Positions 16,191-28,689 of a stretch of DNA of 64,000 nucleotides are shown here, one piece after another. This DNA is from PHAA01 sp022706565 (GTDB lineage: Bacteria; Bacillota; Syntrophomonadia; Syntrophomonadales; Syntrophomonadaceae). How positions within the stretch are numbered: position 1 is the first letter of the stretch; each line of letters starts with the position of its first letter. Position numbers and translations under genes: made by a program. The notes under the pieces are model-generated. The model had not been told where the DNA came from. It saw only the letters and a program-made list of their open reading frames with translations, and ran no database searches. The DNA lies in NCBI GenBank assembly GCA_040769385.1, contig JAXGLD010000001.1, positions 496,001 to 560,000 on the forward strand. The letters run 5' to 3'.

Positions 16191-16778
16191 ATGGGACTGA
16201 TTAGAATTGCATTGGCAGGCGAAGGTGGCCAGGGGGTGCAGTCGATAGCAGAAATAATGGCTGAGGCTGCTTATGAGAATAACCGGCAAGCCTTATATAT
16301 CCCCAATTTCGGTCTTGAACAACGTGGTGGCGTATCTATTGCATTCATACAGTTCAGCGACACCCGGATTGGTGCCCCGAAATTTCAAAAGGCCGACATT
16401 GTGGTTGCGCTTAGTGAGAGGGCGGTAGCCAGAACAAAAAGCTACTCCGGTCCTGATACGCTGTTTGTATACGATTCCAGTTTCGATATCCCCGCTGAGG
16501 ATTTCCCTAAGGTAGCAAAAAAGCTAATTGGTTTACCGGCCATCGAGACAGCCAACGAAGTATTGCATCCCCGAGTGTTCAACATCATCATTATGGGAGC
16601 AGTAATAGGGATGAGCGACATAGTAAGCTTTGAAGATGTTAAAAGGGCTCTGGAACATAAGCTTGGCTACAAGTTTGAACAGGATCCGAAACTTAGAGAA
16701 CTTAATTTCCGGGCACTGGAGATGGGCAGAGAGATGGCGCAAAAAGCATTACAGGAAGGGGTGGCCCAGAGTGTCTGA
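16191..16778 (+). CDS. 2-oxoacid:ferredoxin oxidoreductase gamma subunit
   Basis: This 195-residue subunit has the family's glycine-rich start (IALAGEGGQGVQSIAEIMAEAA) and the NFGLEQRGG segment, which help bind coenzyme A in related enzymes. Its ATG immediately follows the beta stop codon, and its end overlaps the delta subunit by 8 bases, so the four genes are tightly coupled. Confidence 0.92.
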   Translation: MGLIRIALAGEGGQGVQSIAEIMAEAAYENNRQALYIPNFGLEQRGGVSIAFIQFSDTRIGAPKFQKADIVVALSERAVARTKSYSGPDTLFVYDSSFDIPAEDFPKVAKKLIGLPAIETANEVLHPRVFNIIIMGAVIGMSDIVSFEDVKRALEHKLGYKFEQDPKLRELNFRALEMGREMAQKALQEGVAQSV

Positions 16779-17031
16779 ACCCAAGGCTTTATCATACTCA
16801 ATGGAAAGAGCCAATTTTCATATATTTCCCGAATATTGCAAGGGCTGTGGATTGTGTAAAGAAAAATGCCCCACCGATGTTATCGTATGGTCAGAGAAAT
16901 TAGGTGTTTACGGTACCCCTGCAGTAAAACCTAAGGATGAAGACAGTTGTATAGCCTGCTTTATATGCGAGATGGTTTGTCCCGATTGTGCCATCAATAT
17001 TGAGAAGAAAGCCAAGAAAAGGGCTGTATAA
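16771..17031 (+). CDS. 2-oxoacid:ferredoxin oxidoreductase delta subunit (2[4Fe-4S] ferredoxin-like)
   Basis: This 86-residue protein has two cysteine motifs for [4Fe-4S] clusters: CKGCGLCKEKCP and CIACFICEMVCP. It carries electrons from the TPP site to ferredoxin. The start is a GTG at 16771 with AGGAAGGGG about 10 bases before, inside the end of the gamma gene. It is last in the operon; no terminator is evident before the rRNA promoter at 17060. Confidence 0.92.
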   Translation: MSEPKALSYSMERANFHIFPEYCKGCGLCKEKCPTDVIVWSEKLGVYGTPAVKPKDEDSCIACFICEMVCPDCAINIEKKAKKRAV

Positions 17032-17059
17032 AAATTTTGATCAATCAGTTACTTAATTC

Positions 17060-17091
17060 TTGACATTAATTTTTGAGCATGATATTATAAT
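17060..17091 (+). promoter_or_regulatory. rRNA operon promoter
   Basis: A perfect TTGACA (17060-17065) is followed after 17 bases by TATTAT (17083-17088). An overlapping TATAAT at 17086-17091 would give a 20-base spacer. The transcript has a leader of about 200 bases. Confidence 0.75.
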
Positions 17092-17099
17092 CCTTGCGC

Positions 17100-17298
17100 G
17101 CGGCCCAAGGAAGCGCGCGAAGCTCTGATAAAACAGAACAAAGAGAAAGACGAAGTGCGAAAACGGTTGAACTTGAGGCGGAAGGAAACGGAAGTCGAGG
17201 GGGAGACCAAAGGTCCAGCGATAACTTTTTTTACAAAGAGCCATCGAATGGATTCAAAAGAAGAAGACTAAGCAGGGGAGACCCTGCAAGGGATAATT
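17100..17298 (+). other. rRNA operon leader with 16S processing strand and hairpin
   Basis: No gene is seen here. Bases 17136-17157 are complementary, with two single-base bulges, to 18907-18927 downstream of 16S, forming the precursor 16S stem. A separate 6-bp hairpin with a GAGA loop (17272-17287) lies just before the mature 5' end. Confidence 0.6.
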
Positions 17299-18856
<1,558 letters not shown>

Positions 18857-19171
18857 AAGGAGAAAAGATGCGTCTTGAAAAGATGTATCTACTTCTAGGT
18901 CGATCACACTTCTCTTTCTCTTGTTCGTTTTATATAAAAGGTAAAAGCAAGGAAAATCATGAAAAGGGCATTCCAAAAGGAACGCTCGATTTTCCAAAGA
19001 TCTTTGAAAACTGCACAAGCGAAGTAAAGAAGAAGTAGGAACAAATTCACTAGAGAACTCGAGAGAGTAAGCGAAAGCTTGTTTGAAGGAGAGATTCTAG
19101 AGGATAAGTTCTCTCGCGAAGGAAAGGGCGAGGCCACATGAGGGTGTGAGCTTTGTCCAAGAGAAAAAGTT
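18857..19171 (+). other. 16S-23S spacer without tRNA genes
   Basis: This 315-base spacer has no cloverleaf. It contains the downstream arm of the 16S processing stem (18907-18927), a long hairpin (GGAAAATC 18951-18958 / GATTTTCC 18988-18995 with an inner stem), and the upstream arm of the 23S processing stem (18997-19019). Confidence 0.7.
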
Positions 19172-22170
<2,999 letters not shown>

Positions 22171-22291
22171 ATTTTCAATTTCAACGTGAGAGAAACAACC
22201 ATTCCTGCTTCAATCAATACTTCCAACCTTGTGCAGTTTTCAGGGATCTTAATCCTTGAGATCTAAATAAAACCTAATACGTAATCAGATT

Positions 22292-22405
22292 TCCTGGTGA
22301 CAATAGCGGAGAGGTCACACCCGTTCCCATCCCGAACACGGTAGTTAAGCTCTCCAGCGCCGATGGTACTGCAGTTTCCTGTGGGAGAGTAGGTCGTTGC
22401 CAGGA
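22292..22405 (+). rRNA. rrf: 5S ribosomal RNA
   Basis: The terminal helix TCCTGG / CCAGGA (22292-22297 / 22400-22405) and the conserved CCCATCCCGAACACGG stretch identify it; length about 114 bases. It is followed directly by TTTTTTGTTTT, which with the terminal helix may serve as the operon terminator. The 23S-5S spacer carries the downstream arm of the 23S processing stem (22228-22250). Confidence 0.96.
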
Positions 22406-22491
22406 TTTTTTGTTTTCTGGGGGTTATCTTTATCTAGCTATCAATAAACTGACGGTTTCAATGCTATCATCATGTACGGCATAACATCAGC

Positions 22492-23400
22492 TTATCGGAT
22501 TAGTTGATGGGGGATTATAACTCTTAAGCTTTGAGGAAGGATGGAAATGTTTAAAGGATAATCAGGGCCTTTTTCCCCGTCTACATCAGTATCATTTTGG
22601 TGAAGTGCGCCTTGTAGGAGCTCAATTTTCAGGGAAGAGAATTGAAAATATACAACATAGCGATCTTTGATATGTTCACCCCGCAAGATCTTTGAAAAAA
22701 CCACCAGCAACCTACTGAGCGGCATTGGTCTAATACCAAGGAAGTCCAATTTCCCATCTATTATCGAGGCTGGCCCTCCTACCTTGTTAAAGCCACCGGC
22801 ACCGGACCCGTTTAAGATCAGGAACAGATAGAATTCGTCTTCTATAATTGACTCCGGGGTGATCAACCTTAAACGCATGCTGCTGAAGCGGGGCAGCTCC
22901 TGGACACCTTTGATATAATAAGCCATGCGTCCGAAGATATTCTTAAATCTTAGATCCACGTCATGTGCGACATTGGTAAGCAGACCTCCGCTGCAGACAT
23001 TTACGAAAAATACATCGTTCACCAGACCTACATCAATCAATCCTGTTTTCATGTCGCTCAAGCTTGTGATGGCTGCCATCAAGTCCGTTGATATATCTAA
23101 ATGCCTGGCCAGGTCATTGGAAGTGCCGGCCGGTATTATCCCTAGGGGTATATTCCGACCTGATTTTAGTAAAGCGTTCACAGCCAGATTAATGGAGCCA
23201 TCTCCCCCAGCGACCAAGACCGCTTCGAAGTCGCTATTATCGGGTCGGTTGATGAGTCTAGCGAAGTCTTCCCGGTGGGTGGTCCGGAATAATTGCAATT
23301 CGTAACCCCGGGAATTAAAGACATCCAAACAGAAATCAAGAAGTTTGGAAAACTCACGGATTCCAGCGTAAGGGTTGTAGATTAGCTGAATTTTCTTCAT
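22492..23400 (-). CDS. Diacylglycerol/lipid kinase family protein (YegS/BmrU-like)
   Basis: This 302-residue kinase has the DAGK catalytic fold: an N-terminal IYNPYAG, the nucleotide-binding VAGGDGSINLAVNALL at about residues 62-77, and IPAGTSNDLARHL, typical of the family. It probably phosphorylates diacylglycerol or another lipid at the membrane; the exact substrate is unknown. The C-terminal half is beta-rich as expected. It stands alone on the reverse strand after the rRNA operon, downstream of ilvE. Confidence 0.88.
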   Translation of the reverse strand: MKKIQLIYNPYAGIREFSKLLDFCLDVFNSRGYELQLFRTTHREDFARLINRPDNSDFEAVLVAGGDGSINLAVNALLKSGRNIPLGIIPAGTSNDLARHLDISTDLMAAITSLSDMKTGLIDVGLVNDVFFVNVCSGGLLTNVAHDVDLRFKNIFGRMAYYIKGVQELPRFSSMRLRLITPESIIEDEFYLFLILNGSGAGGFNKVGGPASIIDGKLDFLGIRPMPLSRLLVVFSKILRGEHIKDRYVVYFQFSSLKIELLQGALHQNDTDVDGEKGPDYPLNISILPQSLRVIIPHQLIR

Positions 23401-23514
23401 TAGTTAGACCTCTCAAAATGCCAGGACATATTAAGAATATTCTGCAATGATATATCAAAGCCCTTTCGCTAACCAAAATAGAATCTAAAACATAATTTCT
23501 TACCGAGAAAGAGA

Positions 23515-23545
23515 AAGGACGAGATACTTTTTCGATCTCGTCCTT
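23515..23545 (-). terminator. Terminator after ilvE
   Basis: AAGGACGAGA (23515-23524) and TCTCGTCCTT (23536-23545) form a perfect 10-bp stem. On the reverse strand it is followed by a T-rich run. Confidence 0.8.
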
Positions 23546-23567
23546 ATCGACAGAATTGTTGATATTA

Positions 23568-24632
23568 TTATTTAACCTTGACTGTCCAGCCAAAGATATC
23601 TTCCACCGTGCCATATTGAATGCCGGTGATGGTATCATATATCTTGGCTGAAACTGGCCCTATTTTGCCATCGTTAATGGAAATCACCCGGCCGGCAAAA
23701 TTCAACTCCCCGATTGGTGATATCACCGCTGCGGTACCGGTTCCAAAAGCTTCTTCGAGTTTACCCTGGGCATGAGCATCATAAACCTCCTGGATACTGA
23801 GGCGTCTTTCTTCTACCGGGATCCCCCAGTGTTTCAGCAGTTTGATGGTGGAATCACGGGTAATGCCAGCCAGGATGCTGCCCTCCAGTGCCGGAGTGAC
23901 CACCACACCGCCGATTTTGAAGAACACATTCATGGTGCCAACTTCTTCAACATATTTCTTTTCAACCCCATCCAGCCACAGTACCTGGGTGTAGCCTTTT
24001 TCATGGGCTACTACTTGGGCTTTTATGCTCGCCGCATAATTGCCCGGAGTCTTAGTGAATCCCATGCCCCCCTTAACCGCTCGCACATATTCCTCTTCCA
24101 CGTAGATCTTGACCGGATCTATCCCTTCAGGATAGTAGGCTCCTACCGGCGACATGATGATCATGAAATAGTACTTGTGTGAAGGCCTTACCCCCAGATA
24201 GGGGTCGCAGGCAAATACGAAAGGCCTTATGTACAGCGAGGTACCTTCCGCAGCGGGAATCCAGTCCTGATCGATCTCAACCAGCTTTTTGATGGCCTCC
24301 ACTGCGAAATCCACATCTAAACGTGGTATGCAGAGACGGTCATTGGAGACATTCATCCGTTCCATATTTGAATAAGGGCGGAATAATTGGACATGCCCGT
24401 CGGCTGTTTTATAGGCTTTGAGGCCTTCAAAAGTGGCTTGGCCATAATGGAGCACCATGACTGACGGCTCAAGGGGAACCGAGCCATAGGGCACGATACG
24501 CGGATCAAACCAACCTTTGCCCTCCTCATAATCCATGACGAACATGTGGTCGGTAAAGAGTTGTCCAAAACCCAGCGAGGATGGGTCTGGTTTGACCTTT
24601 GGCTGTTGATTTTTCTCAATGCGGATCTCCAT
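23568..24632 (-). CDS. ilvE: Branched-chain amino acid aminotransferase
   Basis: This 354-residue PLP enzyme interconverts valine, leucine and isoleucine with their 2-oxoacids. The pattern of class IV aminotransferases of the larger BCAT type is present: VMVLHYGQATFEGLKAY near the N-terminus, the probable PLP lysine in GFTKTPGNYAAS, QVLWLDG, and the phosphate-cup region GSILAGITRDS. Starts at 24662, 24644 and 24632 are in frame. AAGGAG directly abuts the ATG at 24644, which leaves 24632 as the most plausible, though spacing is long. It is monocistronic with its own terminator. No T-box leader was seen upstream. Its 2-oxoacid products are candidate substrates for the oxidoreductase at 14.3-17.0 kb. 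Confidence 0.92.
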   Translation of the reverse strand: MEIRIEKNQQPKVKPDPSSLGFGQLFTDHMFVMDYEEGKGWFDPRIVPYGSVPLEPSVMVLHYGQATFEGLKAYKTADGHVQLFRPYSNMERMNVSNDRLCIPRLDVDFAVEAIKKLVEIDQDWIPAAEGTSLYIRPFVFACDPYLGVRPSHKYYFMIIMSPVGAYYPEGIDPVKIYVEEEYVRAVKGGMGFTKTPGNYAASIKAQVVAHEKGYTQVLWLDGVEKKYVEEVGTMNVFFKIGGVVVTPALEGSILAGITRDSTIKLLKHWGIPVEERRLSIQEVYDAHAQGKLEEAFGTGTAAVISPIGELNFAGRVISINDGKIGPVSAKIYDTITGIQYGTVEDIFGWTVKVK

Positions 24633-24850
24633 AAATGAATCCATCTCCTTTTTTACTCCCAACCTTCCAATGGCTAATCGGATAGTTGCTATACTAATCT
24701 ACATTATAAAAAATACAGTGATACTTTGGGCCATAAATTTTGTATACATTGGAAACCTGCGTGTTTTTGTTAGGTAAATTTATCCCGAAGACCCGCGAAC
24801 CAAGCCTTGCGACTTCCCAGGGAAATACCCTATTGCAATAATCAAGCTGA

Positions 24851-25027
24851 TTACTTGGTTTGATAATAACACCTTTTAGGAGACTCCAACTGATCTGAGG
24901 CTTTGAGTTTTTTAATTATCTTATCTACTTCTTTTTTGTCTATTCCAGTCAAATCGGCGATCTCTTTGGCACTTAAAGGTCTCGATTCCTTCTTGAAAAC
25001 TGACAATACTTTACTCTCATTATCCAT
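24851..25027 (-). CDS. Very small winged-helix/HTH protein
   Basis: This 58-residue protein starts MDNESKVLSVFKKESRPLSA and continues with KEIADLTGIDKKEVDKIIKKL, a clear helix-turn-helix, then a short wing-like tail ending in CYYQTK. The translation fits a MarR/ArsR-like minimal winged helix that would bind DNA as a dimer. AAAGGG lies about 9 bases before the ATG. It is too short for many gene callers. No partner gene adjoins: ilvE is divergent in function though on the same strand downstream, and a 0.5-kb region without genes lies upstream. Target genes are unknown. Confidence 0.75.
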   Translation of the reverse strand: MDNESKVLSVFKKESRPLSAKEIADLTGIDKKEVDKIIKKLKASDQLESPKRCYYQTK

Positions 25028-25544
25028 AATATCAGCCCTTTCGATTTAATAGTTACACTAATATAAAAAAATCCATCTTTTCTGTCAACTGCATTGACTT
25101 GCTCAAACCCTCATCAGCCCGATAGTCATGCTTGCCATTAATGGTAATTATTTGGTACAATAACCACGATGTCCTACTCATGACAAACTGTCTGATGCCC
25201 CAGCTTGACGTTTAAACCTGATATAGTAGTCTCGCAGGACACGAAGATTATTACATGCACTTATTTCCCCTTTCGATTTAACATTCAGTTCTGCAGTTGG
25301 CTCTTCTCTGGGCAGCTGGATCGATAAAAGAGCACTCACATCCGCATTCATAGTAAGACTTTTATACTAGTTATATTGGTATTAATTTGACTGACTCATT
25401 CATATAACCTCAATCAATTGAATATGGCTGCTCCTACGACTGGGGGTACTCAGGGGAGGTGTCAGACAGACCAAGAGTTTCCTTTTCATGAATAGATTTT
25501 GAGAGTCTTATGTATAATGCTTGTGAAAGAGAGGAAGGGATTAA
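25028..25544. other. 517-base gene-poor region with a duplicated 14-mer
   Basis: I found no convincing gene. CCCTTTCGATTTAA occurs at 25036-25049 and 25268-25281; the first copy contains the ribosome binding site of the small HTH gene on the reverse strand. A 57-codon reverse frame (25178-25351) lacks a ribosome binding site. A TATAAT at 25513-25518 may serve the phasin gene. Confidence 0.5.
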
Positions 25545-25895
25545 ATGGCAAATAGCAAGGAAAATTTGGCCAGGAGTTTCGGCATGATGGAGAAATCCAT
25601 GGAGAAAATGTGGGATCTGTGGTTGGTTGGTCTGGGAAGCATCTCTTGGGCTCAAGAGCAAATGGAGAATATGACCAGAAAGCAACTGGATCAGAATAAA
25701 ACAGCCCGCGAAGAAATGATAAAACTGGTTGACGATTTGTCCCGGCAGACCCGTAAGAATCAGGAACAATTTCAAAAGATGGTAGAGGAAGCGTTCATTA
25801 ATACCTATGACCAGATAAACGTTGCCAACCATCAAATTATGCAGGATTTGACTAAGAAGGTTGACGACCTGGCCAAGAAGGTAGATATAAAATAA
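25545..25895 (+). CDS. Phasin-like polyhydroxyalkanoate granule protein
   Basis: This 116-residue, almost wholly helical protein has heptad-like spacing (EQMENMTRKQLDQN, QEQFQKMVEEAF) and ends in VDDLAKKVDIK. Such composition and its position immediately before a PhaE/PhaR-like gene and phaC suggest a phasin of the Bacillus PhaP kind, coating polyester granules. GAGAGGAAGGG precedes the ATG. The functional call depends on gene context more than on motifs. Confidence 0.68.
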   Translation: MANSKENLARSFGMMEKSMEKMWDLWLVGLGSISWAQEQMENMTRKQLDQNKTAREEMIKLVDDLSRQTRKNQEQFQKMVEEAFINTYDQINVANHQIMQDLTKKVDDLAKKVDIK

Positions 25896-25975
25896 CCTAT
25901 CCTGGAGTCGCGATAAAAAGGAACGGGTATATGCTACCCTGTAATATGAATCATACGCAGGAAAGAGGTGTAGGT

Positions 25976-26590
25976 GTGGCCGCGGACGAGCAAGGAAAGA
26001 AGAGATCAAAGGAAGATAAACAAAAAGAGATACTGGACTTCACTGAGGCATGGAAGAAGATGTACTTTGACACTGAGACTACCCTGGCCAAGGCTGTTGA
26101 TGAATATGTTGCGGGGGATAGTTTTACAGCCTTCCTGGAAAAAATGGGGGCTGAATATCTATCTATATACAAGACCCACAATCAAAACATGGAGCGGTTT
26201 TTTGCCAATAGTCCTGTACCTACAAAAAAAGATGTGGCCCGCATTGCAGAACTGGTGATAAACATAGAAGAAAAAGTAGACAACCTGGATATGGAGGTAT
26301 TGGCCGGCCTAAATAGCTTAGCGGCTAACATTATGAGGCTGGTAGAATTCCAGGCAGTAATGAAAGATGAAATTATATCCCTGCACAAGGATGTGCAGGC
26401 CGTTCAAAAACAACTTCAGGCTCTGCAACCTGCTACTGAGCCGGCGGCTACAGACAAGCCGGTAAGGACTCGTTCTAAAAAAGCCACAGTGGCGGACGCA
26501 GTCGCCGTAGGCGAACATGACGATATCAGCAGCAATGCTGAGGAAAATGCTGATAAAACGCCACGACCCAGATCCCGCCGGAAAACATAG
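25976..26590 (+). CDS. PhaE/PhaR-like polyhydroxyalkanoate synthase partner with basic tail
   Basis: This protein of about 204 residues is helical and starts at a GTG behind AAAGAGGTG; in-frame codons as far as 25931 exist but lack a better site. The N-terminal region (KEILDFTEAWKKMYFDTETTLAKAVDEYV) and the central coiled-coil part resemble the non-catalytic subunits of class III (PhaE) or class IV (PhaR) synthases, which activate PhaC. From about residue 155 the sequence turns low-complexity and rich in Ala, Lys and Arg (RTRSKKATVADA, PRPRSRRKT). That is unusual for PhaR and recalls DNA-binding tails of granule-nucleoid linkers. The gene lies between the phasin gene and phaC. Assignment rests on context and general pattern. 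Confidence 0.65.
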   Translation: MAADEQGKKRSKEDKQKEILDFTEAWKKMYFDTETTLAKAVDEYVAGDSFTAFLEKMGAEYLSIYKTHNQNMERFFANSPVPTKKDVARIAELVINIEEKVDNLDMEVLAGLNSLAANIMRLVEFQAVMKDEIISLHKDVQAVQKQLQALQPATEPAATDKPVRTRSKKATVADAVAVGEHDDISSNAEENADKTPRPRSRRKT

Positions 26591-26746
26591 ATGTTATCCT
26601 GGCATAGTCAAGATAATGACCAGTAACAGGTTAGCTTACCGGAACCTGCTGTAATTAAAACAGTGACATGATTATCGACACAAACAGTGGCAATTCCGTC
26701 CCATAAACTATCATATGGAAGAACTTAGACTAGGAGGATTGGTACC

Positions 26747-27844
26747 TTGGCAAAGCAAAAGGCCATACAAGGGTCCGCCGGAGAGGTGGGTTACCAGTTA
26801 CGTGAGAGTTACGATCGTCTGCTTGATAGTACCAGGAAAACAGCAGAGATCTTGACTTTTGATCCTTGGCCCCAAACGGGTTGCACTCCCAAAGAGATCA
26901 TCTGGCGCAAAAACAAGTCAAAACTATATCGTTATTATTCTAGCAAAGAACCAACTCATCGGATACCGGTGCTGTTTACCTATGCTTTAATTAATAAGGC
27001 CTATATATTGGACTTGACCCCAGGCATGAGCATGGTCGAACATCTGGTTGATAATGGCTTTGATGTATATCTGCTGGAATGGGGTGATTTCGAATGGGAG
27101 GACCGCAACCTGAGTTACGATGATTTTGTTTATGATTATATAGCTCGGGCAGTGAAGAAGGTATGCCAGAAATCCAACAGCGAAGAACTCAGTATTATCG
27201 GTTATTGTATGGGTGGAACCATGACTGTCATGTATGCTTCGTTGTTCCCCGAACCTAAGCTGAGGAATTTGGTACTCATGGCATCCCCGATTGATTTCGA
27301 GGATTCGGGTTTGACCACGAAGTGGCTCAACACTGCATTTGGTGACGACGTGGATAAAATTGTCGACACGTTTCAATTGATACCAAAGGAATTCGTAGAT
27401 GTAGGATTGAAAATGCTGCGACCGGTAAACAATTATATAGGTACGTACAGCAAGCTGTGGAAGATGGTCGACGAAGGGAAAGATTACTATTCATGGAAGG
27501 TCCTAAATAAGTGGGTGGACGATAACATGAACTTCCCCGGAGGGGCTTACCGCCAATGGATTAACCAGCTGTACAAACAAAACCGCTTGATTAAAGGAGA
27601 ATTCTACCTTAAGGGCAATCGGGTCGATCTGGGACGCATCGATTCCAACCTTCTGGCATTAGCAGGCGTGAATGATCATATAGTACAGCCCCGCCAGGTA
27701 AATATCGCCCTGAATGTGTTATCATCCAAGGACAAGACATATTATGAATACCCCATTGGTCATGGGGGCTTGGTGTTCGGCAAGGTTGCGAAAGAGCAGG
27801 TATATCCCCAGCTGAGCGAATGGTTGGCGTCCCGGTCCGATTGA
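26747..27844 (+). CDS. phaC: Polyhydroxyalkanoate synthase, class III/IV catalytic subunit
   Basis: This 365-residue alpha/beta-hydrolase-fold enzyme polymerises 3-hydroxyacyl-CoA into polyester. The lipase-like box is GYCMGG with the catalytic cysteine at residue 154. The other triad members are in GVNDHIVQP (Asp) and GHGGLVFG (His). The length of about 360 residues marks class III/IV enzymes, which need PhaE or PhaR; the gene just upstream is the likely partner. The start is TTG at 26747, behind TAGGAGG at 9 bases. A good terminator follows. Syntrophic fatty-acid oxidisers such as Syntrophomonas are known to store PHA, which suits the context. No phaA, phaB or phaJ gene is in the window. 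Confidence 0.92.
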   Translation: MAKQKAIQGSAGEVGYQLRESYDRLLDSTRKTAEILTFDPWPQTGCTPKEIIWRKNKSKLYRYYSSKEPTHRIPVLFTYALINKAYILDLTPGMSMVEHLVDNGFDVYLLEWGDFEWEDRNLSYDDFVYDYIARAVKKVCQKSNSEELSIIGYCMGGTMTVMYASLFPEPKLRNLVLMASPIDFEDSGLTTKWLNTAFGDDVDKIVDTFQLIPKEFVDVGLKMLRPVNNYIGTYSKLWKMVDEGKDYYSWKVLNKWVDDNMNFPGGAYRQWINQLYKQNRLIKGEFYLKGNRVDLGRIDSNLLALAGVNDHIVQPRQVNIALNVLSSKDKTYYEYPIGHGGLVFGKVAKEQVYPQLSEWLASRSD

Positions 27845-27873
27845 CTGGATATATAAAGGATCAAGAGCTTTAC

Positions 27874-27904
27874 AAGGAGGGTTCTAGGGACTCTCCTTAT
27901 TTTT
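27874..27904 (+). terminator. Terminator after phaC
   Basis: AAGGAGGGT (27874-27882) pairs with ACTCTCCTT (27890-27898, one G-U), followed by ATTTTT. Confidence 0.8.
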
Positions 27905-28022
27905 CTGCAGAAACACAGAAGTGGTATGATTGCCCGGTGTGTGCATGGTGGGGTTTTATAAAAATGTCATAATATTCTATAATGATGGATATAAGCAATT
28001 ATATCTAAGGAGTTGGTCGGAA

Positions 28023-28397
28023 ATGTGGCAGGAATTCAAAGAATTCGCTATGAAGGGCAATGTCATGGACTTGGCTGTCGGTGTCATTATCGGAGGCGCC
28101 TTCGGCAAAATTGTTGCTTCCCTGGTTGAAGACATCATTATGCCGCTGGTAGGGTTATTGATGGGGGGAGTAGACTTCAAGGGATTGCAGGTCCAGATCG
28201 GTGATACTGCTATCATGTATGGTGCCTTTGTGCAGAATGTAATCGATTTCCTCATCATAGCCTGGGTCATATTCATGATGGTAAAGGCCATGAACCGGCT
28301 GCGCAAAAAACAGGAAGTTGTTGAAGAAGCTGCCGGACCCAGCAACGAGGAAATGCTGCTGGCTGAGATTCGCGACTTACTGAGAGACAAGCGTTAA
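28023..28397 (+). CDS. mscL: Large-conductance mechanosensitive channel
   Basis: This 124-residue channel opens under membrane tension to release solutes during osmotic downshock. The signature N-terminus EFKEFAMKGNVMDLAVGVIIGGAFGKIV forms the pore helix TM1, and a second hydrophobic helix (NVIDFLIIAWVIFMMVKAMN) and a charged C-terminal bundle follow. The frame is open from 27930, but AAGGAG at 28007-28012 supports the ATG at 28023, which gives the normal family length. TATAAT is present at 27978-27983 with only a weak -35. Confidence 0.95.
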   Translation: MWQEFKEFAMKGNVMDLAVGVIIGGAFGKIVASLVEDIIMPLVGLLMGGVDFKGLQVQIGDTAIMYGAFVQNVIDFLIIAWVIFMMVKAMNRLRKKQEVVEEAAGPSNEEMLLAEIRDLLRDKR

Positions 28398-28427
28398 TCT
28401 ATGGCAGTGGGAATACACATAGAATGG

Positions 28428-28457
28428 GCCAAACCAGGGCTGTAGACCTGGTTTGGC
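28428..28457. terminator. Strong hairpin between convergent mscL and RHH genes
   Basis: GCCAAACCAGG (28428-28438) pairs perfectly with CCTGGTTTGGC (28447-28457). Neither side has a proper T-run, so termination may be inefficient or the hairpin may serve 3'-end stability. Confidence 0.5.
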
Positions 28458-28471
28458 TGTCCCAATGGGAT

Positions 28472-28678
28472 TTATTCTGTCAGCTGCTTCTCACTGCCAG
28501 TTGACTGGAGCTGTTTATCAGCACGGGCTGGAAGGCGCCCTGATTTATTTAGAGCTTGGCGAAGCAGGAATTCTATGTGGGAATTGACACTGCGCAATTC
28601 ATCCTGGGCCCATCTTTCTATGGCTGTATAAATCTGCGGATCAAGCCGGAGCGGAAAGTTCTTTTTATTGCCCGCCAT
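28472..28678 (-). CDS. Ribbon-helix-helix (Arc-like) DNA-binding protein
   Basis: This 68-residue protein begins MAGNKKNFPLRLDPQIYTAI, giving the beta strand of an RHH fold, followed by two helices ending near FLLRQALNK, then a polar tail. Such proteins bind DNA as dimers. It starts 11 bases after the SPFH gene upstream on the same strand, so the two are cotranscribed. A pairing of SPFH proteins with small RHH genes is something I believe is common in Firmicutes, but I cannot verify it here. No toxin gene adjoins. Confidence 0.75.
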   Translation of the reverse strand: MAGNKKNFPLRLDPQIYTAIERWAQDELRSVNSHIEFLLRQALNKSGRLPARADKQLQSTGSEKQLTE

Positions 28679-28689
28679 TTAGCTACTCC

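Noticed and set aside
24663..24850. Possible T-box or leader attenuator before ilvE
   Set aside because: No leader peptide, T-box sequence or terminator/antiterminator pair is visible in this region.
25178..25351. 57-codon reverse frame in the gene-poor region
   Set aside because: There is no ribosome binding site before its ATG, no recognisable motif, and it contains a duplicated leader segment, so it is more likely chance.
26627..26648. Inverted repeat CAGGTT/AACCTG between the PhaE/PhaR-like gene and phaC
   Set aside because: The stem is only 6 bp and no T-run follows; it is too weak to call a terminator.
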